Shown piece by piece: positions 1-11,830 of a stretch of DNA of 64,000 bases (its first letter is position 1; each line of letters begins with the position of its first letter). Source of the stretch: Symsagittifera roscoffensis (Eukaryota; Xenacoelomorpha; Acoela; Convolutidae). The DNA is taken from the NCBI RefSeq assembly GCF_963678635.1, contig NC_087070.1, positions 50,948,514-51,012,513 on the forward strand, in the 5' to 3' direction. A program made the position numbers and the translations under genes. The notes under the pieces were generated by a model. The model searched no databases and had not been told where the DNA came from. It was given only the letters and a program-made list of their open reading frames with translations.

Positions 1-3000
1 CAAGATGGTGCTCCAAGACCTGGAAATCATACCGAAAACGAAAAAAAAACTATGTTTTTAGCCTAAGCACAGAAAAACTTGAGCCATGTTTTCCAGAACC
101 GACCACAAATACGCAGTATATTACGATTATAGGTCAATTTCTAAATGTACGTCTAAAAATAAAACTCAAATCCAAGGAAGAATTGTTAATCTTAGGCTCC
201 ACTATTGGCGAATCTTTTGGCAAAGAACTGCTAAATATAAAATAGCTGAACTGCGGAAAATTTGGGAAAAATTTCAAAAAGCTGGATGCCCATTATGAGA
301 TTACCTTCTAAAAATTGCATAAGCATGCTAAAACTCCTTTTTTGCGGAAAATCCCTTGTTCTTTGAAGAGTAAATTTTAGACGATACGATCAAATTTCAA
401 CAGACTCAATATTTAAAGTTATCTATGTAAAAATGAAAGATAACCAATTTTTGTTAGTCGTTATTTCGGAAAGCAAAAGTGGCCTGGATGTTTCTTCCGC
501 TAACCTCCTTTCCTTACCCGTTTTTTAAAGCCTCATCAGTAAGAGCGAAAGCTACCTTAAGCGTTGTTTTTGATTCTGAGCGCGAGGAGCGTTGCAAATA
601 AACTTTGGTTTGACTCAGCAAATTGTTAAGTAACTCCGAAAGTCGAAGTGCAAAAAAATTGGAGAGCTTTTTTTTGATACCGAATTTTATTGAATGATTG
701 AGAAACTAGAACCAACTGATTAAAAACGGTCAATGCGTGCCAGAATATGTTCCTATCGCAATGGTCGAATGTCGGCCTTTGTAAAAATCTAAGAAAAAAA
801 TTTACAGCATTTATTAGCGATTGGACTCCGCCTAGATTCAAAGATATGGTAAATTTTTAGATTCGTTAGGGGAAAAGCTGTAACCGTAATAGGATGTTTT
901 AGCCTATCTTGACTGAAAATTGCACTGAGGTTCTTGCCAAAAAAAACTTGAAGGCCCTTATAATGCGAAGTTTTACTTCACCCACATTCCTTGTTTTAGA
1001 GCTTTGTTAGCTCCACATGACAGATCGAAGCGACCAGATTGTTTGACGCTTGTCCCATGGGCTGTTGGTTGGCCAGCTACTATAGGCTGCTGGTAGGGCA
1101 ATAGCTTTTGAAGTTCAGGATGCCGCCGGCCCTAGCTTTCAGTTTTTCTTCTAAGTATTCTAGTGGGAAATCTACGGCAGGTAATTTTTAGTGAGAAATC
1201 TACGGCAGGTAATTTCTCAAGAAGAGAATCTTCATCTCAATACAGAAAGCGAAAGCTGACTGCGTCACGAAAAATTGCAAATTTTTTTTGTAGAGCCAAG
1301 GGAACGAAAGTGCAGCTTAGTAAAAGTATCTCATATCAGGTCAATTTTTCAACTCTGGTTCTTTCTGTGCAAATGTTAGTTTTCTCATTCTGATTGGCTG
1401 GATTACCAACCATCTGAATTTTTTTTTTAATTCACGCTCAATTTTGCTTTTTCCTAATTTATGGCATTCAAATGGTCTTATGATTGGGCGATATGATCAA
1501 GGACTAGTGAAGTAACTTCGGTTACGATGATAATTTCTGACCCTCTGAGCTACCTCTCTCCCATATGCTCGAGCCGAAGATAGTGAAGTGAACAACCTTC
1601 AAGAAAGTTTAAAGAATCTTTTTAAAATCTACGCAACCTTTAAAAGTTTCTGAGCAGAACAATACGCACACTAGATTTTTTAAATATTATTGGACTAACT
1701 TTTGAACATTTTCAAAGTTAGCAAAATGCAAATTAATTGCTACTCCCTAAATGGCCGTCGTTGTTTAGGTGGGCGTGGTGACTATTTCAGTTTACTAACC
1801 TTACTAATTGTCGACATACTAGGTATTGATTTGTTATTTCTCTTTTCAGGTTTTTTTCGGGTTCATATTTTCTACCAATCAAACTTGAGTATTTTTTGTT
1901 TACTTTGTGACAAGTATGAAATAACGGTGGTCTAGTTGTTGACCGGCCTCCCGGCTTTTCTTATTTTCTGTATACTTGCGAGCTTAGGGCCGCTTAAACT
2001 AACTTCCCGAAACCAACTTTTCTTCTGGCAAATTTCTTAGCTAGACTTTTCTTTTACTGTAACCAACTTTTCTGGCATATCGCTAAAAATTGAGCTTGCT
2101 GTTTTAAATTAAATTTGCAATTTTGTTTTTGAGGTAACGAAGTTTCTTTCATTGTTGCTGTAGTTTTGTTGACTTGCTTTACATCTCCTTTTTATCAATA
2201 TCACTTCCATATTCAAAAAAATTCTAAGGATTTTGGCTGGAATGTGATGACGGGTCTCCTGACTGTAATCTCGGTTACTATGATACTTTTGACCTGCTGA
2301 TTACCTCTATAATGCTTAATTTTACTAGCCCTGATTTTTGGCTTATTTTACTTCCGGTTTCCTTGTTTCTCCATTGGAAAATCGTTTGCCATCTATGGAA
2401 AATCAAACATACACTACTACCGGCATACACAAAAATCAAGTACGTGAACAACATAATTGACGAGAACAAAAGAACTAAAAATCTACACTCTAAAGCAAGA
2501 TTCAGCAGCCATTATAACGAAAATAGTTTTTTTTTCAGAACATCAGTTCTTATTTGGAACCAAATTCAAAATGCAAATTCAAACATAAACAGCTGCAGCC
2601 TAACTTACAAGACTATGAAATTTAAATTTGAGGAATATTTTCTATCTATTTTTCGTTAAGATCCTTCTATTGCAACCTTTGGAAAAACAACAAACAGTTT
2701 AAGTTTATTTGTTGTTGAAATTCGAACCATTAATTTAATTATTTTGTAAATAAGTATAAATCTCAGAAAAGTTGTGTGACTTACACTTGCTCAATAATAT
2801 TAATTATCATTCTGCAATTGAAGTGTTAATTTTTTTATCGGGTTAGTCAGCTTAATGTAATTCGCTTGAAGGAAACAAATTGATTTTTGTTCTTAGTAAT
2901 AATTTTGGTATTTTGTGGTGTAAAATTTCAAATTTGTATTGCTTAAGTGCTGAAAGAACAACAATTTTGCAAGGCATTTTTTATAGCTCAATGGCCATCT

Positions 3001-3046
3001 TATCTCGTATAGTTGGTTTTTTTGCAGCTTGGTAAATACTAAAATA
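1..3046. repeat. Left copy of a 3.71 kb tandem repeat (5' part lies outside the window)
   Basis: This stretch is repeated almost base for base at 3711-6756. By eye I find one extra A in an A run near position 41-49, one T/C difference near 2763 and a T-run length difference near 2530; everything else I compared is the same. Copy identity stops after 'actaaaa' at 3046. The only reading frames are short and appear in both copies; none resembles a protein I know. The expected first ~660 bp of this copy would lie left of the window. Confidence 0.9.
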
Positions 3047-3326
3047 CTAGCTTGAGATCCCGTCGAGATACTGTCCTGCGCCCATATGGCGGACAGCAAA
3101 CCCCATGAAGAAATATTATCTGCTATCAGGGAGAGAGAGGGAGATAATGAGAGAATGAGAATGAGAACTATTAGAATGGTTTGAATTGTACAAGTTCCGG
3201 GTTGCCGCTTTTCCCATAAAGCATCTTTGATTTGCATACCACATGATCTTCTCTTGGTTAACAGAGTAATTTATTGTTGTTATTTTTCAAAGCGACGAGT
3301 CAATTTTTAATTGAAACCAAATTAAA

Positions 3327-3361
3327 GGTGGTCTAATTGTTGGTAAGGTTCCCGGCTATCA
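3327..3361 (+). repeat. tRNA-Glu-like 5' half (repeat fragment)
   Basis: The stretch begins GGTGGTCTAATTG and ends with TTCCCGGCTATCA, which reads like the 5' half of an animal tRNA-Glu with its A-box. No matching T-arm or acceptor 3' strand follows, so it is not a tRNA gene. A related version (GGTGGTCTAGTTG ... CCCGGCTTTTC) lies at 5635-5667 and, in the left copy, at 1926-1958. It may be a remnant of a tRNA-derived SINE head. Confidence 0.4.
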
Positions 3362-3573
3362 TTAATTGAATTAGATAAATTCAGCCTTAATCCTTTCCTC
3401 TCTGATTTTCCGTACGAAACACTCTCTCCTATTAGTTTTAAGCAATTCCTTTCATTCGCTTAATAGAGAAACTAAGTTGTTCACGTGTTTTCGAACCATC
3501 CTGAGTTAGTTGTACAAATACACGCTTTGCGCCTACAGTAAATCTTGTTACTTTTCTCGATAAAATCCACCAT

Positions 3574-3954
3574 CATGTCGGAGGACGAACACAATAAGGT
3601 GACCCCGAGGCTCCACCCCTAATTAGCAAAGCAATACAGGCGCAAGTAAAAAAGCTTCAACCCTTAATAAACATTTTGTATTTAGATGATGAAAATCTAG
3701 CCGACGACTACAAGATGGTGCTCCAAGACCTGGAAATCATACCGAAAACGAAAAAAAACTATGTTTTTAGCCTAAGCACAGAAAAACTTGAGCCATGTTT
3801 TCCAGAACCGACCACAAATACGCAGTATATTACGATTATAGGTCAATTTCTAAATGTACGTCTAAAAATAAAACTCAAATCCAAGGAAGAATTGTTAATC
3901 TTAGGCTCCACTATTGGCGAATCTTTTGGCAAAGAACTGCTAAATATAAAATAG
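3574..3954 (+). pseudogene. Broken reading frame of unknown identity in the tandem unit
   Basis: An ATG in a good context (CCACCATCATGTCGG) opens a frame starting MSEDEHNK that stops after 15 codons. A second frame, offset by one base, is open from about 3595 to the stop at 3952-3954 and gives roughly 118 residues, charged and helical in look, with no ATG of its own near the start. The simplest reading is one gene start with a one-base frameshift around 3596-3605. In the left copy the same frame is broken again by one extra A near position 41-49. It could be the gag start of a retroelement, since tRNA-like and CT-rich sequence sits upstream, but no family motif is visible and I do not assign it. 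Confidence 0.35.
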
Positions 3955-6756
3955 CTGAACTGCGGAAAATTTGGGAAAAATTTCAAAAAGCTGGATGCCC
4001 ATTATGAGATTACCTTCTAAAAATTGCATAAGCATGCTAAAACTCCTTTTTTGCGGAAAATCCCTTGTTCTTTGAAGAGTAAATTTTAGACGATACGATC
4101 AAATTTCAACAGACTCAATATTTAAAGTTATCTATGTAAAAATGAAAGATAACCAATTTTTGTTAGTCGTTATTTCGGAAAGCAAAAGTGGCCTGGATGT
4201 TTCTTCCGCTAACCTCCTTTCCTTACCCGTTTTTTAAAGCCTCATCAGTAAGAGCGAAAGCTACCTTAAGCGTTGTTTTTGATTCTGAGCGCGAGGAGCG
4301 TTGCAAATAAACTTTGGTTTGACTCAGCAAATTGTTAAGTAACTCCGAAAGTCGAAGTGCAAAAAAATTGGAGAGCTTTTTTTTGATACCGAATTTTATT
4401 GAATGATTGAGAAACTAGAACCAACTGATTAAAAACGGTCAATGCGTGCCAGAATATGTTCCTATCGCAATGGTCGAATGTCGGCCTTTGTAAAAATCTA
4501 AGAAAAAAATTTACAGCATTTATTAGCGATTGGACTCCGCCTAGATTCAAAGATATGGTAAATTTTTAGATTCGTTAGGGGAAAAGCTGTAACCGTAATA
4601 GGATGTTTTAGCCTATCTTGACTGAAAATTGCACTGAGGTTCTTGCCAAAAAAAACTTGAAGGCCCTTATAATGCGAAGTTTTACTTCACCCACATTCCT
4701 TGTTTTAGAGCTTTGTTAGCTCCACATGACAGATCGAAGCGACCAGATTGTTTGACGCTTGTCCCATGGGCTGTTGGTTGGCCAGCTACTATAGGCTGCT
4801 GGTAGGGCAATAGCTTTTGAAGTTCAGGATGCCGCCGGCCCTAGCTTTCAGTTTTTCTTCTAAGTATTCTAGTGGGAAATCTACGGCAGGTAATTTTTAG
4901 TGAGAAATCTACGGCAGGTAATTTCTCAAGAAGAGAATCTTCATCTCAATACAGAAAGCGAAAGCTGACTGCGTCACGAAAAATTGCAAATTTTTTTTGT
5001 AGAGCCAAGGGAACGAAAGTGCAGCTTAGTAAAAGTATCTCATATCAGGTCAATTTTTCAACTCTGGTTCTTTCTGTGCAAATGTTAGTTTTCTCATTCT
5101 GATTGGCTGGATTACCAACCATCTGAATTTTTTTTTTAATTCACGCTCAATTTTGCTTTTTCCTAATTTATGGCATTCAAATGGTCTTATGATTGGGCGA
5201 TATGATCAAGGACTAGTGAAGTAACTTCGGTTACGATGATAATTTCTGACCCTCTGAGCTACCTCTCTCCCATATGCTCGAGCCGAAGATAGTGAAGTGA
5301 ACAACCTTCAAGAAAGTTTAAAGAATCTTTTTAAAATCTACGCAACCTTTAAAAGTTTCTGAGCAGAACAATACGCACACTAGATTTTTTAAATATTATT
5401 GGACTAACTTTTGAACATTTTCAAAGTTAGCAAAATGCAAATTAATTGCTACTCCCTAAATGGCCGTCGTTGTTTAGGTGGGCGTGGTGACTATTTCAGT
5501 TTACTAACCTTACTAATTGTCGACATACTAGGTATTGATTTGTTATTTCTCTTTTCAGGTTTTTTTCGGGTTCATATTTTCTACCAATCAAACTTGAGTA
5601 TTTTTTGTTTACTTTGTGACAAGTATGAAATAACGGTGGTCTAGTTGTTGACCGGCCTCCCGGCTTTTCTTATTTTCTGTATACTTGCGAGCTTAGGGCC
5701 GCTTAAACTAACTTCCCGAAACCAACTTTTCTTCTGGCAAATTTCTTAGCTAGACTTTTCTTTTACTGTAACCAACTTTTCTGGCATATCGCTAAAAATT
5801 GAGCTTGCTGTTTTAAATTAAATTTGCAATTTTGTTTTTGAGGTAACGAAGTTTCTTTCATTGTTGCTGTAGTTTTGTTGACTTGCTTTACATCTCCTTT
5901 TTATCAATATCACTTCCATATTCAAAAAAATTCTAAGGATTTTGGCTGGAATGTGATGACGGGTCTCCTGACTGTAATCTCGGTTACTATGATACTTTTG
6001 ACCTGCTGATTACCTCTATAATGCTTAATTTTACTAGCCCTGATTTTTGGCTTATTTTACTTCCGGTTTCCTTGTTTCTCCATTGGAAAATCGTTTGCCA
6101 TCTATGGAAAATCAAACATACACTACTACCGGCATACACAAAAATCAAGTACGTGAACAACATAATTGACGAGAACAAAAGAACTAAAAATCTACACTCT
6201 AAAGCAAGATTCAGCAGCCATTATAACGAAAATAGTTTTTTTTTTTCAGAACATCAGTTCTTATTTGGAACCAAATTCAAAATGCAAATTCAAACATAAA
6301 CAGCTGCAGCCTAACTTACAAGACTATGAAATTTAAATTTGAGGAATATTTTCTATCTATTTTTCGTTAAGATCCTTCTATTGCAACCTTTGGAAAAACA
6401 ACAAACAGTTTAAGTTTATTTGTTGTTGAAATTCGAACCATTAATTTAATTATTTTGTAAATAAGTATAAATCCCAGAAAAGTTGTGTGACTTACACTTG
6501 CTCAATAATATTAATTATCATTCTGCAATTGAAGTGTTAATTTTTTTATCGGGTTAGTCAGCTTAATGTAATTCGCTTGAAGGAAACAAATTGATTTTTG
6601 TTCTTAGTAATAATTTTGGTATTTTGTGGTGTAAAATTTCAAATTTGTATTGCTTAAGTGCTGAAAGAACAACAATTTTGCAAGGCATTTTTTATAGCTC
6701 AATGGCCATCTTATCTCGTATAGTTGGTTTTTTTGCAGCTTGGTAAATACTAAAAG

Positions 6757-7286
6757 CTTATTAAATGCTGGTAACTGTGGTTGTCGAGTTTTTTTTGAAA
6801 TTTGAATTCTTTATTTTCTTAAAGAAAGTCTATTTTTTAACTGATTTAGTTTTTCGTCTCATTAATTATTCGCTAGCATGCAATGCTACACTTGCATTGT
6901 ATCAAGAGTGATGCGAACTTTCGCTTCGTCTCTGTGTTTATTTTAATTAGCTTGGTGTCCTGATTTTTTAAGTTTGTTGCACAATTAATGTAAAGCTAAG
7001 GCCGGATAATAATTTGAAATTAGTTATTTAAATGCTTGTAACTATGCTAACGACTGTTGCATTCAAATCAGTCGAAGTTTAAACCAGCTATCCAATAAAG
7101 TTGCCAAAGTTACCAAGAAATTACAACAAAAATTGTGCAACCATCATGCATCTTTCGACAGCAAATGGTATAAGATTCGGCTGACTTATATACTTGTCTC
7201 ATTTTCGGATAACTTCGGCTGGCTTATGCACACTCACGGAAGTCACCATTTCTCAACGCAACGTGCAATTGATTTATTTTTCAGGT
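6757..7286. other. Spacer upstream of the acetyl-CoA synthetase gene, ending in a splice-acceptor-like site
   Basis: AT-rich sequence with no coding signal. The last bases before the synthetase ATG are a T-rich tract followed by TTTTTCAG and GT, so an AG acceptor lies at 7283-7284, two bases before the ATG. A non-coding 5' exon further upstream, or a spliced leader, would fit. The reading frame is also open upstream to 7194, but only from a TTG codon, and that part has no family resemblance. Confidence 0.45.
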
Positions 7287-9329
7287 ATGCAGAACCAGGT
7301 GTTGATTAAACCTCCTTGTGTTGGGGATGGCGATAAGTCACATTGTACGAATTTTGATGAATACAAATCTACTTACGCTGAAAGCATCTCACATCCAGAC
7401 AAATTTTGGAGTAAAATTGCACAAGAGAGTTTCTTCTGGAAATCTATACCGGAAAACAAGTATTTATCGCCTATCTTTTCCAATGAGACAGTGGCTACTA
7501 CTGTGAAATTTTGGCCCGGGGCAACCACAAATATTTGCTACAATGTCTTAGATAGAATATGCGAGCGCGGCGATGGCTCAAAAATGGCTTTCTTCTGGGA
7601 AGGAAATGATATAGGAGACGACAGAAAAATAACATATCAAGAGCTTCTCAAAGAGGTCAAACTGTTTTCCAATGTCTTGAAAGGTCTGGGCGTTTCCAAA
7701 GGCGACCGTGTAGCCATATACATGCCAATGGTGATTGAGCTGCCAGTTGCTATGCTCGCTTGTGCCAGAATAGGAGCTGTTCATTCAATAGTTTTTGCTG
7801 GGTTTTCAGCTGAAAGTCTAGCTGGACGAATTTGTGATTGCCAGGCTAAAATACTGATCACGGCTGATGGGTTCTACAGAGGTGATAAATTGATTGCGCT
7901 CAAGAAAATCAGCGATGGAGCTGTTAAATTGTGCGAGGAAAAGAATCAAGCTGTTGATAAGGTCATAGTATTTCGACATGTTACGTCACCCAGTGGTTCA
8001 ACAATAGACCATCAGTGTCCTAAGCGGTCGTGTACAGATCTGAAAGTGTTGTGGAACGACAAAATTGACGTATGGTGGCATGATTTGATGGCCGATCCAG
8101 ATCTTTCTCCGGACTGCGAGCCCGAATGGGTAGATGCGGAGGACCCGCTGTTCATTTTATACACCAGTGGGTCAACTGGGAAACCTAAAGGCATGATGCA
8201 CACAGTCGGAGGTTACATGGTCTATGCAGCGACTACCTTCAAGTATTCGTTTAACTACAACCCAAAAGACATTTATTTCTGCACGGCTGATATTGGTTGG
8301 ATAACAGGGCACTCGTACATTACGTATGGTCCAATGGCTAATGGAGCTACAAGCGTGCTTTTTGAAGGTACTCCTCTGTATCCGGATGCTGGTCGTTTGT
8401 GGGCAATAGTTGAGAAGTACAAAGTCAATCAGATATATACAGCTCCTACAGCTATTCGAATGTTAATGAAGTTCGGCGAGGCGATCGTGAAAAAGCACGA
8501 TAGGTCTAGTTTGAAAGTCTTAGGCACGGTAGGAGAACCTATCAACCCTGATTCATGGCAATGGTACTACAAGGTGATCGGTGATTCGAAATGTCCAATT
8601 TCGGATACCTACTGGCAAACTGAAACAGGCGGACATGTTATTACAAATATTCCTTTCGTAACTCCAATGAAACCAGGATCTGCGACGTTCCCATTCTTTG
8701 GAATCGAGCCGGCTCTGCTGGACGAAGATGGTAATGAAGTCATTGGAGAAGGCGAAGGCTTTTTGGTTATCCAGAAACCATGGCCTGGCATCGCTCGAAG
8801 CGTGTACGGTGATCATAAACGATACAAAAATACGTACTTTGGTCGTTTCCCTGGATTCTACATGACTGGAGATCGAGCTAAACGTGATGCTGACGGATAT
8901 TATTGGATTGTTGGTAGAGTAGATGACATGATAAATATGTGTGGGCATCTTTTGAGTACTGCCGAAGTTGAGAGCGCTCTCGTGGACCATCCAGATGTTG
9001 TAGAAGCTGCAGTGATTGGGAAACCACATAAAACGAAAGGTGAATGTATGTACTGCTTCATAACGCTGAAAAACGACGCGAATTTCACGAAAGACCTGGA
9101 AAAAAGTTTGCACGGGCTAGTTAGATTGCACATAGGTCCAATGGCCGTGCCCGATTATATTCAAAACGCACCAAATCTGCCGAAAACTCGCTCAGGGAAA
9201 ATAATGCGACGTGTGCTACGAAAGATAGCGGCAAGAGAGGAAGATCAAATTGGTGATACTTCAACCTTAGCTGACCCGAAAGTGGTCGACGAATTGATTT
9301 CGAGTCGTCCAGACGAAAAGATCGAATGA
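7287..9329 (+). CDS. ACSS: Acetyl-CoA synthetase (AMP-forming), cytosolic type
   Basis: Makes acetyl-CoA from acetate, CoA and ATP through an acetyl-adenylate. The protein is 680 residues from the ATG at 7287, the normal length for the family, in one exon. Visible motifs: the P-loop-like [11 protein letters not shown] at 292-302, the acetate/adenylate motif TYWQTETGG around 441-449, the hinge-region GRVDD at 543-547, and [10 protein letters not shown] at 633-642, with K638 in the place of the catalytic, acetylation-regulated lysine (K609 of Salmonella Acs). I chose this ATG because an AG acceptor sits just before it and upstream codons are not family-like. No organelle-targeting presequence is evident, which favours a cytosolic/nuclear ACSS2-like enzyme. 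Odd points: the usual SGHR reads CGHL at 552-555, so two ligand-contacting positions (Ser and Arg) are changed. Confidence 0.96.
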   Translation: MQNQVLIKPPCVGDGDKSHCTNFDEYKSTYAESISHPDKFWSKIAQESFFWKSIPENKYLSPIFSNETVATTVKFWPGATTNICYNVLDRICERGDGSKMAFFWEGNDIGDDRKITYQELLKEVKLFSNVLKGLGVSKGDRVAIYMPMVIELPVAMLACARIGAVHSIVFAGFSAESLAGRICDCQAKILITADGFYRGDKLIALKKISDGAVKLCEEKNQAVDKVIVFRHVTSPSGSTIDHQCPKRSCTDLKVLWNDKIDVWWHDLMADPDLSPDCEPEWVDAEDPLFILYTSGSTGKPKGMMHTVGGYMVYAATTFKYSFNYNPKDIYFCTADIGWITGHSYITYGPMANGATSVLFEGTPLYPDAGRLWAIVEKYKVNQIYTAPTAIRMLMKFGEAIVKKHDRSSLKVLGTVGEPINPDSWQWYYKVIGDSKCPISDTYWQTETGGHVITNIPFVTPMKPGSATFPFFGIEPALLDEDGNEVIGEGEGFLVIQKPWPGIARSVYGDHKRYKNTYFGRFPGFYMTGDRAKRDADGYYWIVGRVDDMINMCGHLLSTAEVESALVDHPDVVEAAVIGKPHKTKGECMYCFITLKNDANFTKDLEKSLHGLVRLHIGPMAVPDYIQNAPNLPKTRSGKIMRRVLRKIAAREEDQIGDTSTLADPKVVDELISSRPDEKIE

Positions 9330-9358
9330 TAATATTCAAAATTATTCAAACGATATCT

Positions 9359-9364
9359 AATAAA
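9359..9364 (+). terminator. Poly(A) signal AATAAA of the acetyl-CoA synthetase gene
   Basis: A canonical AATAAA lies 30 bases after the stop codon, the expected place for 3'-end formation of a transcript with a very short 3' UTR. Confidence 0.7.
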
Positions 9365-10424
9365 TCGGATTAAAACTAATTGTCACCTTGTCTTTGTAAT
9401 ACTTTTAATTGGATCAAGATTGTTTGATTTGTAAATTTTGTAGTTGTGCTTCAGGCCAGAGAAATTCATGTTTTGCAGTGTTTGCACTGGTTGTAAAACA
9501 GATTGTATCTATATCTTTTCCCTTAATATATTCTTCATCTTTGTTTTTTGACATTATTTGCAAATAGTTAGTGTCATAAGGCTCAAATTCAGATCATTTT
9601 CCTGAAAATTACTTACTCATTTTATACAAACAGTAAACTATCCAGCAAAAATTTGTCTAGTTTTTTTTTCATTTCCGACTTTAAGCAGCAAATTTTTTCA
9701 TTCTAAGATTTCGGCGAAAATTAGATTTTTTGGGTTGTTTTTAAGCAAAAAATGAAACTTTTAATTAATGGGTCTTCTACCGTTCTCCACCAGTTATTTT
9801 GAGTTTTTATTTTTGTCAATTCGTTCAAATAGCATTTAAAATAATGGCATGTTGTTCCATTACCTAATTACAAAATATTTTGGCTTCAGAAAAAACCTCG
9901 TAAAGTCAGCGGCTTGGAATCGGTAGAAGAGCCTAGCAACACTTCGGAGCCAAGATTTTTCAGGCTAACAACTAGATAAACAAAATAACTTGAATTATTT
10001 GGAACCTCGGTTAATAAAAAATCGAAATAAAGGAGTTATTTCTCACATGTAGAGTTAGGTAACGCGCATGTCTGCGAAAACAAAGGTTCATGGTTCGAAT
10101 AAGTTCTGGACTTTTTTTATAAACGAAAATTTCTGTTACGAAAAAGTCATTACCGGACTTGTGTTTGCCCGCTGATGTATTGTCGGCCACAGCAAGTATT
10201 TTGCCAATAAGTTGAGCGTTTTTAAAATAATTGAAATACTTTGCGATGTATTCCAATTATGTGCATGTAATTGCGCTCCAAGAAGTTGGATATTTTTTGA
10301 AATTTTTTATTGTATTTGTTTTTTTTTCATTTGAAATATAAAACAAAATAACATGAATTTTATTTTAAACATTAATGTTTATGACAATAATAGGGAGGGA
10401 AAATTTTCTTCATTTCGCCTGGTG
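9365..10424. other. Intergenic AT-rich spacer with one tRNA-like patch
   Basis: No coding signal. Positions 10046-10110 carry an A-box-like stretch (TAGAGTTAGGTAACGCGC) and, 40 bases on, GGTTCGAATAA like a B-box, followed by a T run. This is the layout of a degenerate tRNA-derived SINE head rather than a tRNA gene, because the acceptor arms do not pair. Confidence 0.4.
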
Positions 10425-10851
10425 AAGAGTAATGAACGTAGTGAAGACTCTTATATAAATATGATGGTTTTTTTCAGGAAAATTGTTCACACTTAGTATT
10501 AATTTTTCGCGGTTTGACTCGTAATTTTTGTTTCTAATTTTAGTGCATTTCCATTGTGTAAAGGAAGGCAAACTTTACAATTGAACAACAAAATTGTAAA
10601 GGGCACGAAAAACGTGATCGATTCTAGTTTCGAACGTGGAATTTAATTATCGGATTACCCAGTGAAATAATATTTTTACTTATTGATTCAGTTTTCTAAA
10701 ATTGGGTATGTTTCATAAAAAATTGTCACTTACAAATTATTTTAGAAGTTCAAAGAATCTTTGGGCCGTCTTTTTTTCAAAATTCGAACGCTGAGAGTTT
10801 TCAAAAAATCAAGTCCTTTTTTTCTGTTTTTTTTTTGCGTTCATTACTCTT
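10425..10851 (+). mobile_element. Full-length copy of a 427-bp TIR element (family 1)
   Basis: It begins AAGAGTAATGAACG and ends with the exact reverse complement, CGTTCATTACTCTT, a 14-bp terminal inverted repeat. It has no coding capacity, so it is a non-autonomous DNA element (MITE-like). The left end also carries a second internal inverted repeat (AAGAGT ... ACTCTT, 28 bp across). Copies of similar length occur at 18941, 19497, 23734, 27292 and 29017. I could not settle a target-site duplication because both flanks are T-rich. Confidence 0.8.
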
Positions 10852-11201
10852 TTGCAACAGTCAGTTGATTATGTTTTGATTTTGTCAATTGAGATTTTAT
10901 AAATTATCAAGGCTAGAAAATGGCTATATGGTACTTTTTTTGTAATATGCTGGAGTACGCATTTGAAGTATCGGGGTTTTTGAAAAAGCATTTTGTCACT
11001 TTTTACAGACAAGTTTGTTGCTGTTTTTTTTTCGACACATTTTGTTTCGAAAGTGGTGCGAATCTAAACAACGCCTTTGTATTACGCTTGCAATTATCAA
11101 ATCGGAATTTTAGACTTTTGCAGGTGAACAACTTGGTTGACAAAATCAGTCAAAATTTTTGATAAATTGGTGTAAAATACATTCAAGTTTCCTAGATTTT
11201 C

Positions 11202-11273
11202 TTGCACAATAGGTCTAGAGGTAATGACTACGCCTGAGACAGCGAAGGCGCTAGGTTCGAATCTGACCAGGGC
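11202..11273 (+). repeat. tRNA-derived SINE-like head
   Basis: About 72 bases with an A-box-like TAGGTCTAGAGG and a near-perfect B-box GGTTCGAATCTG at the right spacing, followed by a T run. A CGCCT/AGGCG pair mimics an anticodon stem, but its loop is too long and the acceptor strands do not pair. Relatives with the same order lie at 21755-21825 and, more decayed, at 15255-15330. Confidence 0.5.
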
Positions 11274-11830
11274 TTTTTTTAAAGAAAAATTTTAATACTG
11301 AGAGAAAAGCGTAGCATAAGAAGTTAGTTTCAATACTCATAACCTCCCATTAAAAATCGTATAATATCTTGTTCAAAACCTCACTCAGTCTCTTTTTGAG
11401 TGCTAACACAAGTGTTGAAAATTTTATCGAAAATTGACCCCTCAGTTTGTGGTTATTTTGTTTTGAGAAATCGCAGTTTCCATGAATTTTCTAGATTTTA
11501 ATAACCTAGTAAGTTTCGAAAAATCTTCATTTTTTCATCAGTACCAGGGGAGGTAATTAATCTTAATGTCCTTGTACATCTAGTGAAAAATATGATGGCT
11601 TTTAGAAAGTAGCAAAGAAAAAAAAATAAAAAAAATTTAACTATCTTTTTACGGTACTACTGCAGATATTTACGCAAGCCATCCTTATGTTATAGTATGA
11701 ACTATCTTTTTTTGCCAAATTAAGTCGCAAATATTGTTGCAACGCGAAAATTGTTGCAATAAATGTGTATTTTTTTTATTAATAACCAGCTATCAAGTAC
11801 AGTCGATGCTAAGGAAACAAAAACTATTAT

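Larger units (their letters stand above)
3047..6756. repeat. Right copy of the 3.71 kb tandem repeat
   Basis: Positions 3711-6756 match 1-3046. Positions 3047-3710 have no partner in the window but are explained if the unit is 3,710 bp and the left copy begins before position 1. The copy ends at 6756, where the sequence switches to an unrelated stretch beginning 'gcttattaaatg'. The unit includes a GA-rich low-complexity patch at about 3128-3170. Near-identity means a very recent duplication or an assembly overlap that was not collapsed. Confidence 0.85.

Noticed and set aside
8553-9113. 186-codon open frame on the minus strand
   Set aside because: It lies antisense inside the acetyl-CoA synthetase exon and exists only because of that gene's codon constraints; no family resemblance.
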